A stretch of 19,379 nucleotides of DNA from Gamarada debralockiae. Its lineage: Eukaryota > Ascomycota > Leotiomycetes > Helotiales > Hyphodiscaceae. The stretch lies in contig NXFV01000977.1 of assembly GCA_002803225.1 (NCBI GenBank), forward strand, positions 1 through 19,379. The letters run 5' to 3'. Below, piece after piece: positions 9,600 through 18,829 of the stretch. Position 1 is the stretch's first letter; every line of letters begins with the position of its first letter. A program made the position numbers and the translations under genes. Below the pieces are notes generated by a model. The model was not told where the DNA came from and made no database searches. It was given only the letters and a program-made list of their open reading frames with translations.

Positions 9600-10037
9600 T
9601 TCCGCTGGTCTGTATTTTCCCTGATGTTACAGCGCTTTTGGAGGTCGAATTTTTTCGACTCAACACTACTTAATATACAAAGAATCAATCTTCAATTTGA
9701 TAGATGATTCTAAATCTCACAGGTCTGTTTGATAATTTCCCTATTTTTTAGACAATTCTAACAATTATAGAGTGCTAAATTACATAGTCGAAAAGAGTGT
9801 ATTTGTTTTTGGATTTATGGCGCAGGAATTTCACTACATTAATCTCACTACCCTCTACCCTTCCCTCCACAAATGTCTTCAAAGCCTATAGACAGTTGTC
9901 TAGGTTAGAATAGCTTCCTACTACCTTTAAGGTACCATTTGCATACTTGTTAAGGCCACTGTGGGTGAGTGTAGAGGGTCTCGCCTAGTCGCATTACATC
10001 ACCCAGATCCAATCACAACCACTATTTACTTCATATA

Positions 10038-10115
10038 AACTCCTAAGCTAATCAGCGAACTTCTGTGAACTCCTGAGCTAATTAGCAAACTCCTGCGAAC
10101 TCCTGATCTAATTAG
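10038..10115 (+). repeat. 30-bp tandem repeat, about 2.6 copies
   Basis: Units start at 10038, 10068 and 10098, each with AACTCCTRAGCTAATYAGC (the third reads AACTCCTGATCTAATTAG and then diverges). Differences between units are mainly transitions. It lies in non-coding, repeat-rich sequence just left of a dispersed repeat copy. Confidence 0.7.
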
Positions 10116-10203
10116 AGGCATAGTTCTTTATAAACTCTTCTACGGAAAGAGAATGATGATGATAATTGGAACGATGGTGGTAAAGAGAACGACGACAACA
10201 TTC

Positions 10204-10320
10204 GGTTATCATACGTCAATCCTAACATGAAGAAAATCTGTTTCTGTTTAGAAATGTGAACAGGGCTGATTTATTGGCAATATTAAGTAAATTAAGTTAA
10301 GGAAGATTGAGGCGAAGGCG
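10204..10320 (+). mobile_element. Dispersed repeat copy A (mutated)
   Basis: About 117 bp starting GGTTATCATACGTCAATCC matches the reverse complement of 18218-18335. Most differences are transitions, and in nearly all of them this copy has A or T where the other has G or C, as expected if this copy has suffered RIP-like mutation. The shared stretch includes GCAATATTA and GGCGAAGG. The full boundaries, and therefore the element class, are not visible. Related CTAAGCTAAGGARAGAAGG words at about 10394 and 10632, and a similar word near 18427, may belong to the same family. Confidence 0.6.
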
Positions 10321-10538
10321 TGTGGGACAGCTCTACGCAATGGAGTCTCACGCATTGAAGACTCTACACAGAAGGCGCTATATTTACAAAGATATTAAGC
10401 TAAGGAAAGAAGGAAAAGGGTCTACAAGTAAGATTACATGACATAATATATCTAGAGGGCGCGGTACTGCACTCGGCCCTCTATATATCAACGCCATCAA
10501 GTAAATCCCTAGCTATAATAGCCCTGGCCCTCTCTAAT

Positions 10539-10563
10539 GTTTCCCCCTGCTACAGGGGGAAAC
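10539..10563. repeat. Perfect hairpin, 11-bp stem and 3-base loop
   Basis: GTTTCCCCCTG at 10539-10549 pairs with CAGGGGGAAAC at 10553-10563 around the loop CTA. It has strong GC content in an AT-rich setting. A nearby weaker inverted pair AGAGGGC / GCCCTCT lies at 10454-10482. This could be a snap-back structure of a mobile element. Confidence 0.65.
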
Positions 10564-10848
10564 CTAAGTATCACGGCACTACACAGAGGCCTTAAGAAGA
10601 GCATGATGGTATTCACACTAAGACGAGAGAAAACTAAGCTAAGGAGAGAAGGAGAACTCAGCGAAGAGCTCGAGCTTATATACATGAGTTGGGTCAAGCC
10701 ACGCTAGGCACTCGAGAAAAAGCACGTGAGGGCCAGGGCTGTCATACTGTTAGATTTATAGAAGGGTAAGAGGAAGTGGGCTAGCAGTGACTAGTACAGG
10801 TTGATACAGCAATATACTTAATTTTTACTCGCAACAAAGTCTCCTTTT

Positions 10849-11178
10849 TTGCTCCTGCTTCTTCCTATCCCACGAGTATTCCACATTGTCTACCTGCCTC
10901 AAGCTGATAATGCCACAGTCATTGTAGATATGTCCTTCGAGGCCATTTGGGAAGGTTACCGCCATTTGGGAAGGTTACCATTTGCGGCCGATGATTGGGT
11001 ATCTCCATCCTTGTTTGACAGAGAAGAGGCTAATTTTTGGGACTCACAGGCTAGAATATAGATGGAAATTATCGACGTGACGAGCCTCTGCATGACATAT
11101 ACCCTTGAGTTTGAAAATATACGAATGTCTGGCGTCGTGCTCAGCCTTGAGGTAGAGGATGCGACGGCCGTTAATTGA
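10849..11178 (+). pseudogene. Possible degraded reading frame with 19-bp tandem duplication
   Basis: One plus-strand frame runs for about 110 codons with a single internal stop: TAG at 11059-11061, which could derive from CAG. It contains protein-like stretches (ATVIVDMSFEAIWEGY, FAADDWVSPSLFDREEANFW, then MEIIDVTSLCMTYTLEFEN). A perfect 19-bp tandem duplication, GCCATTTGGGAAGGTTACC, occupies 10942-10979; since 19 is not a multiple of 3, it changes frame. No good start is seen and no family is recognised. One stop in 110 codons is only mildly unusual, so this is a tentative call. Confidence 0.25.
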
Positions 11179-12720
11179 GTGCCTTCTTGAAATCAATGTT
11201 TTGGGCGCCGCTAAACTATTAGTGGCATTAGAGCGGGCATCAATAGTTTTTCGGCAGGGCTAATGTTTAGTTCGTGCTGAACGCTCTTGTCGTTCGTTAG
11301 CTTGAGTATTTTGGGGATGGCAGCGGATCATCATTGTGTACATATACCAACTTCGCCACTTTCAACGGCAGTTTGAGTAAGCCGCAAGGTCCGCAATAAT
11401 TGTTGCACCTCAATGTTCACTTAGTTGGCGTGCTCGCCAAGCCACGGCGTACGTGACCACTCGCTGCTTTTCTCTCCCTCGCTTCACCTTATCCTTACCT
11501 ATCCTTACCCATCCTCACTACCTCTGCTTACCGCTGCTTACTTATACTTACCTAACCCATAGTAGTCCAATCCCGGTCGTCCTTAGTATAGTGCTAGGGC
11601 AGTAGGCCATCCTACTAGTGCGATTCTCTACAAAGTTAACTTTTGACGAGAAGGATCAAGGCTTCCCGAAGGCTAGAATAGGGTACATCTACTATGACGT
11701 CATTGCGAAGCTTTAACAACTCACATCTCAGTGCGAACGTCCGAGTTCTAAAGACACGGAGGAAATTCTAATAGCTCTTTAAGAGTTTGTAATAGCAAGC
11801 ATACAATGGAACAACGAGAAGAGGAGATTGCTCAACACGGTTCTTCGCTCGCCTAAGAGGCGCTATTTATAGAGAGAGACCAGGCAGAACTCGAGAATAA
11901 GGGACGAGAACATGGTTAAGTTTATGCCACTACCCCGGGGCCTGATTAAGTTTCTATTGAGAGTGTCTAAGTTACAAGAAACTACAAGTGGCGCAAGGGA
12001 AGAAGATGCGACGAAAGTGTGCCAATTGACACGCCCTTAGCCTGTCACTCCCTCCAGCGACGGATAAGTTCTCCAACAGCCGACCGACTTCTTATAGGGC
12101 TAGAGAGCACTTAATACTCTAAATAGCAGCGATACATCTAAGCTGCACTAGACAAGGCTATTAATTAATACCAGAACTATAAGCCAGAGGCTGCAGCACA
12201 CTCCGTTAACCAGTCAAAGCAGCGTGATCTACTACGCCCGCGAAACCTAAGATAATTTCATTCAAAGAGCGTATTTAGAGATGGAGAAACAGGACTACAC
12301 TAGATTGGAAATCTTGGTAGCAGCTTGCTAGCTTTTAACGTCAATTGATTATTCTTAAGATATTTCACTAACACGAGAATTGTAGTTGAGAATTGCCAAA
12401 AGCGTTAAGAGCTGTTTCTGAACAGGTCCTTCATTCCTCGGCACTCTTGCATCGAACTTTGATCAACTCAAAAACAAACAATAACCTCACTAAAAGCTAG
12501 GTCTTCTAGGGTGATAGCCGGAAACCCTCAGTCCTCAGTCCGCAGTCCCAATTTATATCCATTACTAACCATCCTGCCTCTAGATCCCTTCAGGCCTGCA
12601 GACGCAGATATCCGCAGAGATGTCCAACTGAGCACATTAATGGGCTGAAGTATGTGGAGGAAGAAAGTATGGCCTGCATACTTACTTTCATGACAATGAA
12701 GGCTGTCATCACATAACCCC
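11179..12720. other. Gene-poor, degraded sequence
   Basis: There is no intact gene. CT-rich sequence at 11455-11560 is followed by a plus-strand frame from about 11642 to 12040 that reads like a charged protein (KARIGYIYYDVIAKL, EFVIASIQWNNEKRRLLN, ENMVKFMPLPRGLIKFLL). It is interrupted by TAA or TAG codons that could all come from CAA or CAG, and never by TGA. The number of stops is not far below chance over the whole stretch, so a decayed element gene is possible but unproven. From 12250 to 12720 I see nothing. Confidence 0.35.
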
Positions 12721-13069
12721 AGTTAGATGGCGCTTTGGCGTTACACCGAGTGCTTTCAGGCTAGCGGTACAATAGGGCATACAAAGACGGGGGTGGATCT
12801 GTGGAGACGCGCTGCTCTCACCGTCCCGCCCGCCATGATTTCATTGAAGAGCACAATATGGAAGCCTTCTCTATGGAGCTTGTTACCCAAACTAGACGGT
12901 CTTGTCCAAAGAGTTTTCATCAATTATCTTGATCTTGACAAGTTAGGGCGCCTCTGCGTGTACCATGGCTCTTGGTTTTGAAGGGACGAGCCGAATCGGC
13001 CCAAGATGAGGACTCAACACACCGCCCACCGCGTCCGCGAAAATCAAGACAAGCTATCACAATGGGGGT
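12721..13069. other. No supportable gene
   Basis: A plus-strand ATG frame of 84 codons at 12727-12981 and another frame across 12810-12910 (DFIEEHNMEAFSMELVTQ) are both open here. Neither has a recognisable domain or clear splice context, and I cannot tell which, if either, is coding. Confidence 0.35.
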
Positions 13070-13139
13070 GGGATTAATGGGCAGGGATCAATGGCGGTGG
13101 CATCAATAGCGGGGCATCAATGTCGGCGGCAATATTGAG
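13070..13139 (+). repeat. Degenerate short tandem repeat (GGNATCAAT units)
   Basis: About five imperfect units of 14-15 bp, each with the core GG-ATYAAT (GGGATTAATGG, GGGATCAATGG, GGCATCAATAG, GGCATCAATGT, GGCAATATTG), lie head to tail. They sit in the 5' region of the 13452 gene. They are followed by pyrimidine-rich sequence with repeated CCTCGA / ACTCGA words up to about 13310. Confidence 0.55.
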
Positions 13140-13391
13140 GGGAGGAATCTGTCACGCTCGAACACACGATACCCTTGCACTCTCAAATTCTCGTTCTCTC
13201 CATACAGTTACCCTCAAATCCTCGACGTTCTACGTACCCTCGAACTGGTCGCCTTTCCTTGCACACCCTCGGATACTCGACTTTCTTCTCCCTCGACTAC
13301 TCTACTTCCCTTGCATCATCGAATTGTTGGAACGTGACAACTGAGTCATAACCCCTTGGCCCTGTTGCCTAGGGTATGAGTCACTACGCTG

Positions 13392-13398
13392 TATATAG
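13392..13398 (+). promoter_or_regulatory. TATA-box candidate
   Basis: TATATAG lies 54-60 bp upstream of the ATG at 13452, a sensible distance for a fungal TATA element driving the SVKD-repeat gene. Confidence 0.4.
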
Positions 13399-13451
13399 AG
13401 CCCTTGGATAATTACTCTCTAAATGTCAAGCTGCTTTCACATTCTACAATT

Positions 13452-13847
13452 ATGACCTCGCAACACGAATACTTGACCTCCCTTTACGAGAATCGCCTGC
13501 AGGCGCAGGCGCAGAAAAGTGTCAAAGACAGTGTCAAAGACAGTGTCAAAGACAGTGTCAAAGACAGCGTCAAAGACAGCGTCAAAGGTAGCATCAAAGG
13601 CAGGATGTCAAGGTGAGTGTCAAAGACAATACGGCCTGATGCCTTATCTCCTCTCCCCTCTCACTGCATGAACCTTACCTGATGGCCACACAACAGATCG
13701 TTCCTGGAGCAGGATTCAAGCTGGTTGCATCTGCTACTATCGGTTGTTGAGCCGACTGCAAATTCGAGATTGGAATACCTTTCCCTTCTTGATCGTCCTC
13801 TGTCCGGGCCTCTTCCTGATTGTCTTGTACTTGATCCGGAGTACTGA
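13452..13847 (+). CDS. Small SVKD-repeat protein, two exons
   Basis: Model: exon 13452-13612, intron 13613-13696 (GTGAGT ... AACAG, 84 nt), exon 13697-13847, giving 103 residues. The first exon starts MTSQHEYLTSLYENRLQAQ, then has seven tetrapeptide units (five SVKD, then SVKG and SIKG). The second exon continues SFLEQDSSWLHLLLSVVEP and ends in a stop at 13845. The unspliced frame would stop right after the repeat, at the donor itself. A TATA-like element sits 54 bp upstream. The repeat is amphipathic, alternating K and D, resembling low-complexity helical segments of stress-type proteins, but I recognise no family. The repeat should vary in length between strains. The antisense strand of exon 2 is also open, so orientation is not certain. 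Confidence 0.42.
13518..13601 (+). repeat. 12-bp minisatellite, seven units
   Basis: Seven consecutive units of AGTGTCAAAGAC: four identical, then AGCGTCAAAGAC, AGCGTCAAAGGT and AGCATCAAAGGC. The period is a multiple of three, so length changes keep the frame. One more unit-like AGTGTCAAAGAC lies just downstream (13616-13627), overlapping the proposed splice donor, which may itself be repeat-derived. Confidence 0.9.
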
Positions 13848-13936
13848 GACCCCCATGACTGCCAGGAATATTACCACAATGCGCAGAGCTGCCTGAGCAG
13901 CCGATGGAGCAAAGTCTTCTAGCCTGCGATCTCACA

Positions 13937-14363
13937 TCAGTGGATTTTATTCCTTCTGCATCAGTAACATGCCTGCAATCGGTACTAGCGACATTCAAAG
14001 ATATACTCCCTGAGGAATTGATAACATTCCTCACATCGATGAGATCCATGGATCCACCCCCAGCAGGAGTGACCGCATTCGTGGTTTGCCCTGAGATTTC
14101 GGATTGTTTCTGCAACCAAGACGTCTCTTGCGGCTTGGTAGGGTTCTGGTGAAGTTGATTTATTGGGTTGGTTCAAGAGGGTTTGAAGAGGGTCTGCCTA
14201 TAGTTAAGGCGCGAGCAGGATCTGTGCCAAACGCTCACGCTCCCGATCTAGAATCTGATTTGCACGAGCGAGAAGACAGTGTTCATGCCATTTTCCACTG
14301 GTGCAACTCTTCCTGTGCTGTCCACAAACATAACAAAGTTAACCGCTGCGGCGAGACTTGGAT
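13937..14363 (-). pseudogene. RBR (RING-IBR-RING) E3 ubiquitin ligase, C-terminal relic
   Basis: One minus-strand frame keeps its register across 142 codons but carries five internal stops: TAA at 14339-14341, TAA at 14204-14206, TAG at 14198-14200, TAG at 13985-13987 and TGA at 13961-13963. Between them it reads LCYVCGQHRKSCTSGKW, LLARANQILDRERERLAQ, a linker, then ETIRNLRANHECGHSC, HRCEECYQFLREYIFECR and CRRNKI. This matches the end of fungal RBR proteins as I know them: a second RING with CYVCG and C-x-C, the LLARA.QI.DR helix, and a terminal CxxC...FECRQC-type module ending CRRNRL. Cysteines expected just upstream of CYVCG are lost (KSRRSG). The IBR and first RING are not readable upstream. 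Four stops fit C-to-T at CpA and the fifth fits CGA to TGA, so RIP-like decay is likely. Confidence 0.7.
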
Positions 14364-14692
14364 GTGAGTAGAATTAGTCAAAGGAATAGTGACGAACGTC
14401 ATACCATTAGCACGTTATTACTCTAAAGCTGAAAATAACAGAATCCCTGTGAATAATGTGAGTCTTAGACCTGCTTCGCCTTAGGGCCGCATGTATGACC
14501 TTAGACAAAGTCAGGTAGGGTCCTGAACAAGAAATGATTCCAAGCCCAGGACCTCGAGCCGCACATTAGCATAGCACAAATCCTACAGGGACAAGAAAAG
14601 AGACACCAGGAGGAAGGTGGAGACAATGATTCAACGCAATCAGCCTCAGCAATTTTGTCCACAGCTAAGGAAAGAAGAGTGACACCAAACGA
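14364..14692. other. Spacer between RBR relic and DUF4419 gene
   Basis: The upstream part of the RBR relic should lie here on the minus strand, but I cannot read RING or IBR cysteine patterns in any frame, so it is either deleted or too mutated. The DUF4419 stop codon at 14693 closes the region. Confidence 0.4.
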
Positions 14693-16073
14693 TTACTTCA
14701 ACCACGATAAGCTTTCCTTCCCTTTCCATTCTGGATAGATGCTTGGATACCGTTTCCTCAACTCCTCATATTTCTGCCTCTCCTCTTCTAGTGTCTCCGC
14801 CTCGGTCTTGACCTCATACATCCACCATCCGCTTCCAGGTTGAATGGTATCAAAACTCGTGGCATTGTTTGTAACCGGTAAACCGGGACTGCTGTGTGAG
14901 AGCTTCATCCCTACCGATCCCGCGACCATCTCAGCTTTCACGATGAATCCATCGTAGTCCATGTCTACCGGCACCGATGCATAGCCGGGTGGGACATCAC
15001 CCGATTCAATTCGATGATACCTGGCGCCGTCCAAAACAAGGACTGGTGTTGGACTGCCCATGCTGTGTATTTCTGCCTCATCCGAGGGGTTTCGTCCCGG
15101 ATGGTGGAAGCACTTCCCTTCTCTATCCCAGAAACTAAACGCCGTGATCCAACCTACGCCAATGAGCGATGTGTTCTGCTTTAGGACAAAGATACTCACC
15201 AGAGAGATACGTAGGCCCACTTCCGCCTCCTGAGTAATGCGCAATCTTCTGCCAGAAATCTCTGATCTCATCACTATTAGGATCATCAAATGTCTCCACA
15301 AACTTCTTGATGACTGGTTTTAACAGGCCATACCACATCGTCGGTTCGTCCCCGAAAGTCTTCAGCCTTTCCAGTCTTCCCAACATATCCTCCCAATCAG
15401 TCTTCTCGCCCAATAACGTGACGGAAGGCAATCCACACAAGATGCTACACTTATAAGAAAAGTATTTTTGCATAGCGCTCATCATAATGATACTCGCTGT
15501 TGCCTGATCAGACTTCTTTGTAGTGGTAAAGGTAGGCATGAACCACTTCCGCAACGAGGGATCAAGAATGTTCTCCTCGATCTTCTTGCCAATCTGATAC
15601 GCAAATTTCGCCCAGTCGACTCCCATGGCCGCGTCACCCTCGATGCTCTTATTGGCCCATATTTTGAGCTCCTTCTGGCCTGAATGAGCAACGAACATGC
15701 TACGCATTTCTTCTGCGTGGGCATTAATGTAGACATTTATCTGGACAAGAATGGAAAACCAGACATCTTCGGGGCGGATGACTAAATGGTGGTGCTGGTT
15801 GTAAGCCAGGACTGCGCTGTTGACGAAACCGTTGCTCGTGGACAAGAAGGGCGAGTCATCACTGAGGTCGTCAAAGGAGGTTTGAATGAGCTTGTCGTTT
15901 CTGAGTTTGGCGAATTCCTCGGAGCAAGATCCTTCCAAGAGATCCTTGGCGGTTGTGATGGGAGACCGATAGATGTTAATGGGATTTGCACCATGAAGCG
16001 CCGGCTCGACTTTGACGCCTATTTCAGGTTGGTCCGTTTTGGGTCGAGGGTCGGGCAATATTGAGGATTTCAT
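14693..16073 (-). CDS. DUF4419 domain protein, two exons
   Basis: Minus-strand gene: exon 1 is 15200-16073, exon 2 is 14693-15153, and the intron 15154-15199 is 46 nt (GTGAGT ... GCGTAG, phase 1). The product is 444 residues. Splicing rebuilds the diagnostic YLSG/WITAFSFWD motif at about residues 289-301. Other family hallmarks are YNQHHHLVIRPEDVWFSILV at 91-110 followed by YINAHAEEMR, FVAHSGQKEL and WMYEVK near the end. Length and motif order match intact fungal members. DUF4419 proteins are widespread in fungi and some protists; no biochemical role is established to my knowledge. There is no signal peptide or membrane segment, so it is probably cytosolic. The start is the only sensible ATG, a few codons before the domain. 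Plus-strand frames inside it are antisense shadows. Confidence 0.93.
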
Positions 16074-17050
16074 CGTGCGATCTTCGTGAATGTATTCTCA
16101 ATAGAGGTTGGTCTTTGAAACAATAATCAAAGAGAATACCAAGAAGAAGCTCAGGGTTCTTGAGATCATTCCTCGAGTACATTGACTTGATTCTACGTGT
16201 GATGCGAGGCGGTGATTGTTACTGCCTATTTGAATTCCGGTTGGGTAAATCGCAAGGCGCAGCTCGCGTGACGATGATGTCAGGAATATTGCCTGAAATA
16301 TCGGTATCTTTAGCACCGATCTGACCCGATTGATCTGACCCGATATCTGAAGACTCTGCAGACTCGGCCGGAAGGTACATATGTACGAGCTGTACAGAGC
16401 TCAATATATACAGGCTCTACCGACTATAGAACTGGAATATGAATCAAGTCAAGTTCATCAGAAGAATCATTTCTAAGAAGCTCATTTACTAGCCCCTGCC
16501 ATACCCCACTAAGCCATAATTCTAACAATGGACACTCAGGGATGTATCACGTGAGATATCACATAAATCTCGAAATAAAAATCACCAAGGTGAAACCTCA
16601 GCGCCTACCACGTGATTTTCCATCTACCAAGATGGGTACCAAGGTGAGAGGGCACCAATGTCACGGGACAATACGTTTATATCATTTGATCTCGGGTAAA
16701 ATTCTTTAAAGCACAAGGAATCCTTCGCTTCTTTGATTCCTCGCGCTACGTCTTTGTATCTACCATGAAGGTGGGGCCTGGCGCGCTGGTGAAAGCTAAT
16801 AGCCGACCTCGTGACCGAGAATCGAGGTGCCTTTGTCAATCAGTGCGTTTTCACCGTGGTACATTTCCTTGTGGGCATCTTTTGGTATAGGTACCCAAAA
16901 ATTACAGGGTACCTTTCTCTATTAGTACCCTCTCACGTTGGTACCCTTCTATATAGGTAGTTATTGCTAAACTCGAAAATGCGGCTCAATTTAGTTGATA
17001 ACGCTGTGGCCCCGCTGCAAAGCATCCAAAACTTGGCACTAGAAGTTACC

Positions 17051-17154
17051 TTGTACTCTAAATAATCAGGCACGATACACAACCTGGTACCAAAAATGTT
17101 CTTGTACTCTAAATAGTCCGGCATTATCTGAAATCTGTTACCCAAAAATACATT
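17051..17154 (+). repeat. Imperfect 51-bp tandem repeat
   Basis: TTGTACTCTAAATAATCAGGC at 17051 is followed by a second unit TTGTACTCTAAATAGTCCGGC at 17102. Both continue to TTACCC- or GGTACC-like sequence and CAAAAAT. On the minus strand the units read (I/V)PDYLEYK twice, but no gene is supported. Neighbouring GGTACC words at 16890-16950 suggest a larger decayed array. Confidence 0.6.
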
Positions 17155-17576
17155 GCACTCAAAATACTTGAGTACTATTTAAAATAGAGTGATAAGAATT
17201 ATATTTACTAAAAACATTGAGCACTGTTGGGCCGGTTTCCGGTTTGGGGTTGGGCGGTTTTAGTGCTGCAGCTCTGAGAGCTAAGACGTCACGTGTGAGT
17301 GGCACGTGATCTAAGCGAGCCTTTGGGGTTTCCCCGAGGTCACGCGTTACTCCTTTACCTTCTCTCATACAACCTCTTAATCAGAAATACATGCTCAACT
17401 CAAGCCCTAGCCCTGCCTATGTTGCCGTGCCTACGTGGTCAGGTCATTACTGAATTAATAAGCACCATTCATAGTAGAGTACCAAAACCCAGGTTTCACC
17501 CCGAAATGCTTTACCTGCCCTAATAATCGACTCGTGAAAATCTCTATAAGCGATAAGTCGTGGCGAATCCATCCCG

Positions 17577-17660
17577 CTGTACGGTAATGGTGCGCGTACA
17601 TTGGATTTCAACGTACGTCCCCACATCTGTACGGCGAATCTGCGCGTACGTTAAAATCCG
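17577..17660 (+). repeat. Two-copy 50-bp-period direct repeat
   Basis: CTGTACGGTAATGGTGCGCG at 17577 and CTGTACGGCGAATCTGCGCG at 17627 share their ends and continue TACATTGGAT and TACGTTAAAAT. The GCGCGTAC and ACGTACG words are palindrome-rich. No gene overlaps. Confidence 0.5.
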
Positions 17661-18217
17661 AGTTAAGGCCTTAGCGGGTTCACCTTTGATATAAAAGGTA
17701 GTTTTGAAGGAACCTCATGCCTAACAGAATCACCCAAAGTTCTATTCCACTGGCATAGTGCTAGGAAGACTGTTCCTTGGCTTGTATGAAGCGGAGAATG
17801 CGAAGAGGGCATCCCAGACGGGCCCCCGAGATTCGTGTACCGTCTTTTGTGCTATCTTTGACAGTCACACAGAATCACTTTGTCCCCTGGTATATAGAGT
17901 AATTGGTTGTATAACGAGTTCTTTTAATAGATAAGTTGAACAACTGCCAGCAGATTGAGGTCATACACTCGTATGAGATAACGTTGAGTTGGGAATGGTC
18001 GCGAGGCTGAACTACCAGTCACGTGTGACTGGGTGAGAGGGATCCAAAATGGGCTCCCAGAACAATCCTTGAACCATCTTCTAATTTTAGCCGGCGACAG
18101 TAATTGTAGCCGAGGAGTCGAAACAAGCCCTCTGGCCCAATGATCTAAGCCCTGTTCATCATTGCTCACCTGCTTCTCTCTTCGCCTCACCCTTTCGCAC
18201 CTCCGCCTCACCTTACT

Positions 18218-18335
18218 CTCCTTCGCCTTAGCCTTACTTACCTTAACTCACCTAATATTGCCGATAAAGCAGCCCTGCTCACCTTTCCGAACAGAAAGAG
18301 ATTTTTTTTCACGTTAGGATTGACGTGTGATAACC
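18218..18335 (-). mobile_element. Dispersed repeat copy B (better preserved)
   Basis: This is the inverted partner of 10204-10320. On the minus strand it starts GGTTATCACACGTCAATCC and includes CACGTCAATCCTAACGTG, which has palindromic ends. It retains G and C at most sites where copy A has A or T, so it is the less mutated copy. Sequence beyond about 18218, toward 18150, remains CT-rich and may be more of the element. The element class is unknown. Confidence 0.6.
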
Positions 18336-18829
18336 AGATGTATTTTTCCCCGCGTTAGATGTGACGGCGGGATCGATGCAAAGGTCTGAAGCGCGGAGTT
18401 CAAAGATCGCGGTGTATTGTAAATTACTAAGCTAGGGAAGAAAGGAGAGAATATGAGGATCTGATGACCTTTTGTGCCAGCCCTAGCGTCGTTTCATATG
18501 GCTCTGCCCAGCTAGCTCTGCCCAAACCGTCACATTAGACTCCGATCTTCGCAGCTTCTTTGGAAGGACTTAATGAATAGTTGCGGTCGCTGTCGGACGT
18601 CACGTCGCAGGTAAGTAGTAGAAACTTCTTGAATAGGGCTATCGGGAACACTCGTTAACTGTCTGGTGGCAAACTTCCTATAGCTAAATTCTTCTAGGCA
18701 GCATATATAAACATCAGCAACCCCAGGCCCCTCTTTATTAAAGTCATTATATAATAGATATGATATGTATGCAATGCAAATATCCAAGACTGCGAAGGAA
18801 TTATAGACAGGTTTAAATATTAGGATTTC
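18336..18829. other. Downstream flank of the ankyrin gene
   Basis: No supportable gene. A minus frame at 18530-18787 (85 codons) sits just past the ankyrin stop. It lacks ankyrin similarity and I cannot join it by a convincing splice. A CTAAGCTAGGGAAGAAAGG word near 18427 resembles words near 10394 and 10632. Confidence 0.4.

Larger units (their letters stand above)
16074..18217. other. Gene-poor interval
   Basis: No convincing gene. Short minus frames (16098-16316, 16219-16404, 16624-16839, 16933-17145, 17159-17368, 17924-18211) have no domains or splice support. A TATATATT stretch at about 16404-16412 lies too far from the DUF4419 ATG to call as its promoter. Several CACGTG palindromes occur (near 16548, 16610, 17290, 17303 and 18019). 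Two small tandem repeats and part of a dispersed repeat are listed separately. Confidence 0.45.

Noticed and set aside
13675..14115. 146-codon minus-strand frame rich in S, D, Q and G
   Set aside because: It overlaps the RBR relic in another frame on the same strand, and the relic has recognisable family motifs. The open frame begins in the middle of the relic and has no domain.
13904..14152. 82-codon plus-strand frame starting MEQSLLACDL
   Set aside because: It lies antisense to the RBR relic; its residues are the complement of the conserved cysteine segments, so it is a shadow.
14530..14575. Segment resembling a tRNA T-arm (GATTCCAAGCCCAGGACC)
   Set aside because: No matching acceptor, D or anticodon arms could be paired around it on either strand.
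15468..16064. Plus-strand frames within the DUF4419 gene
   Set aside because: They are antisense to a confidently identified coding exon.
17221..17270. G-rich GGTTTGGGGTTGGGCGG stretch as a telomere-like repeat
   Set aside because: It is short and irregular, with no run of TTAGGG units.
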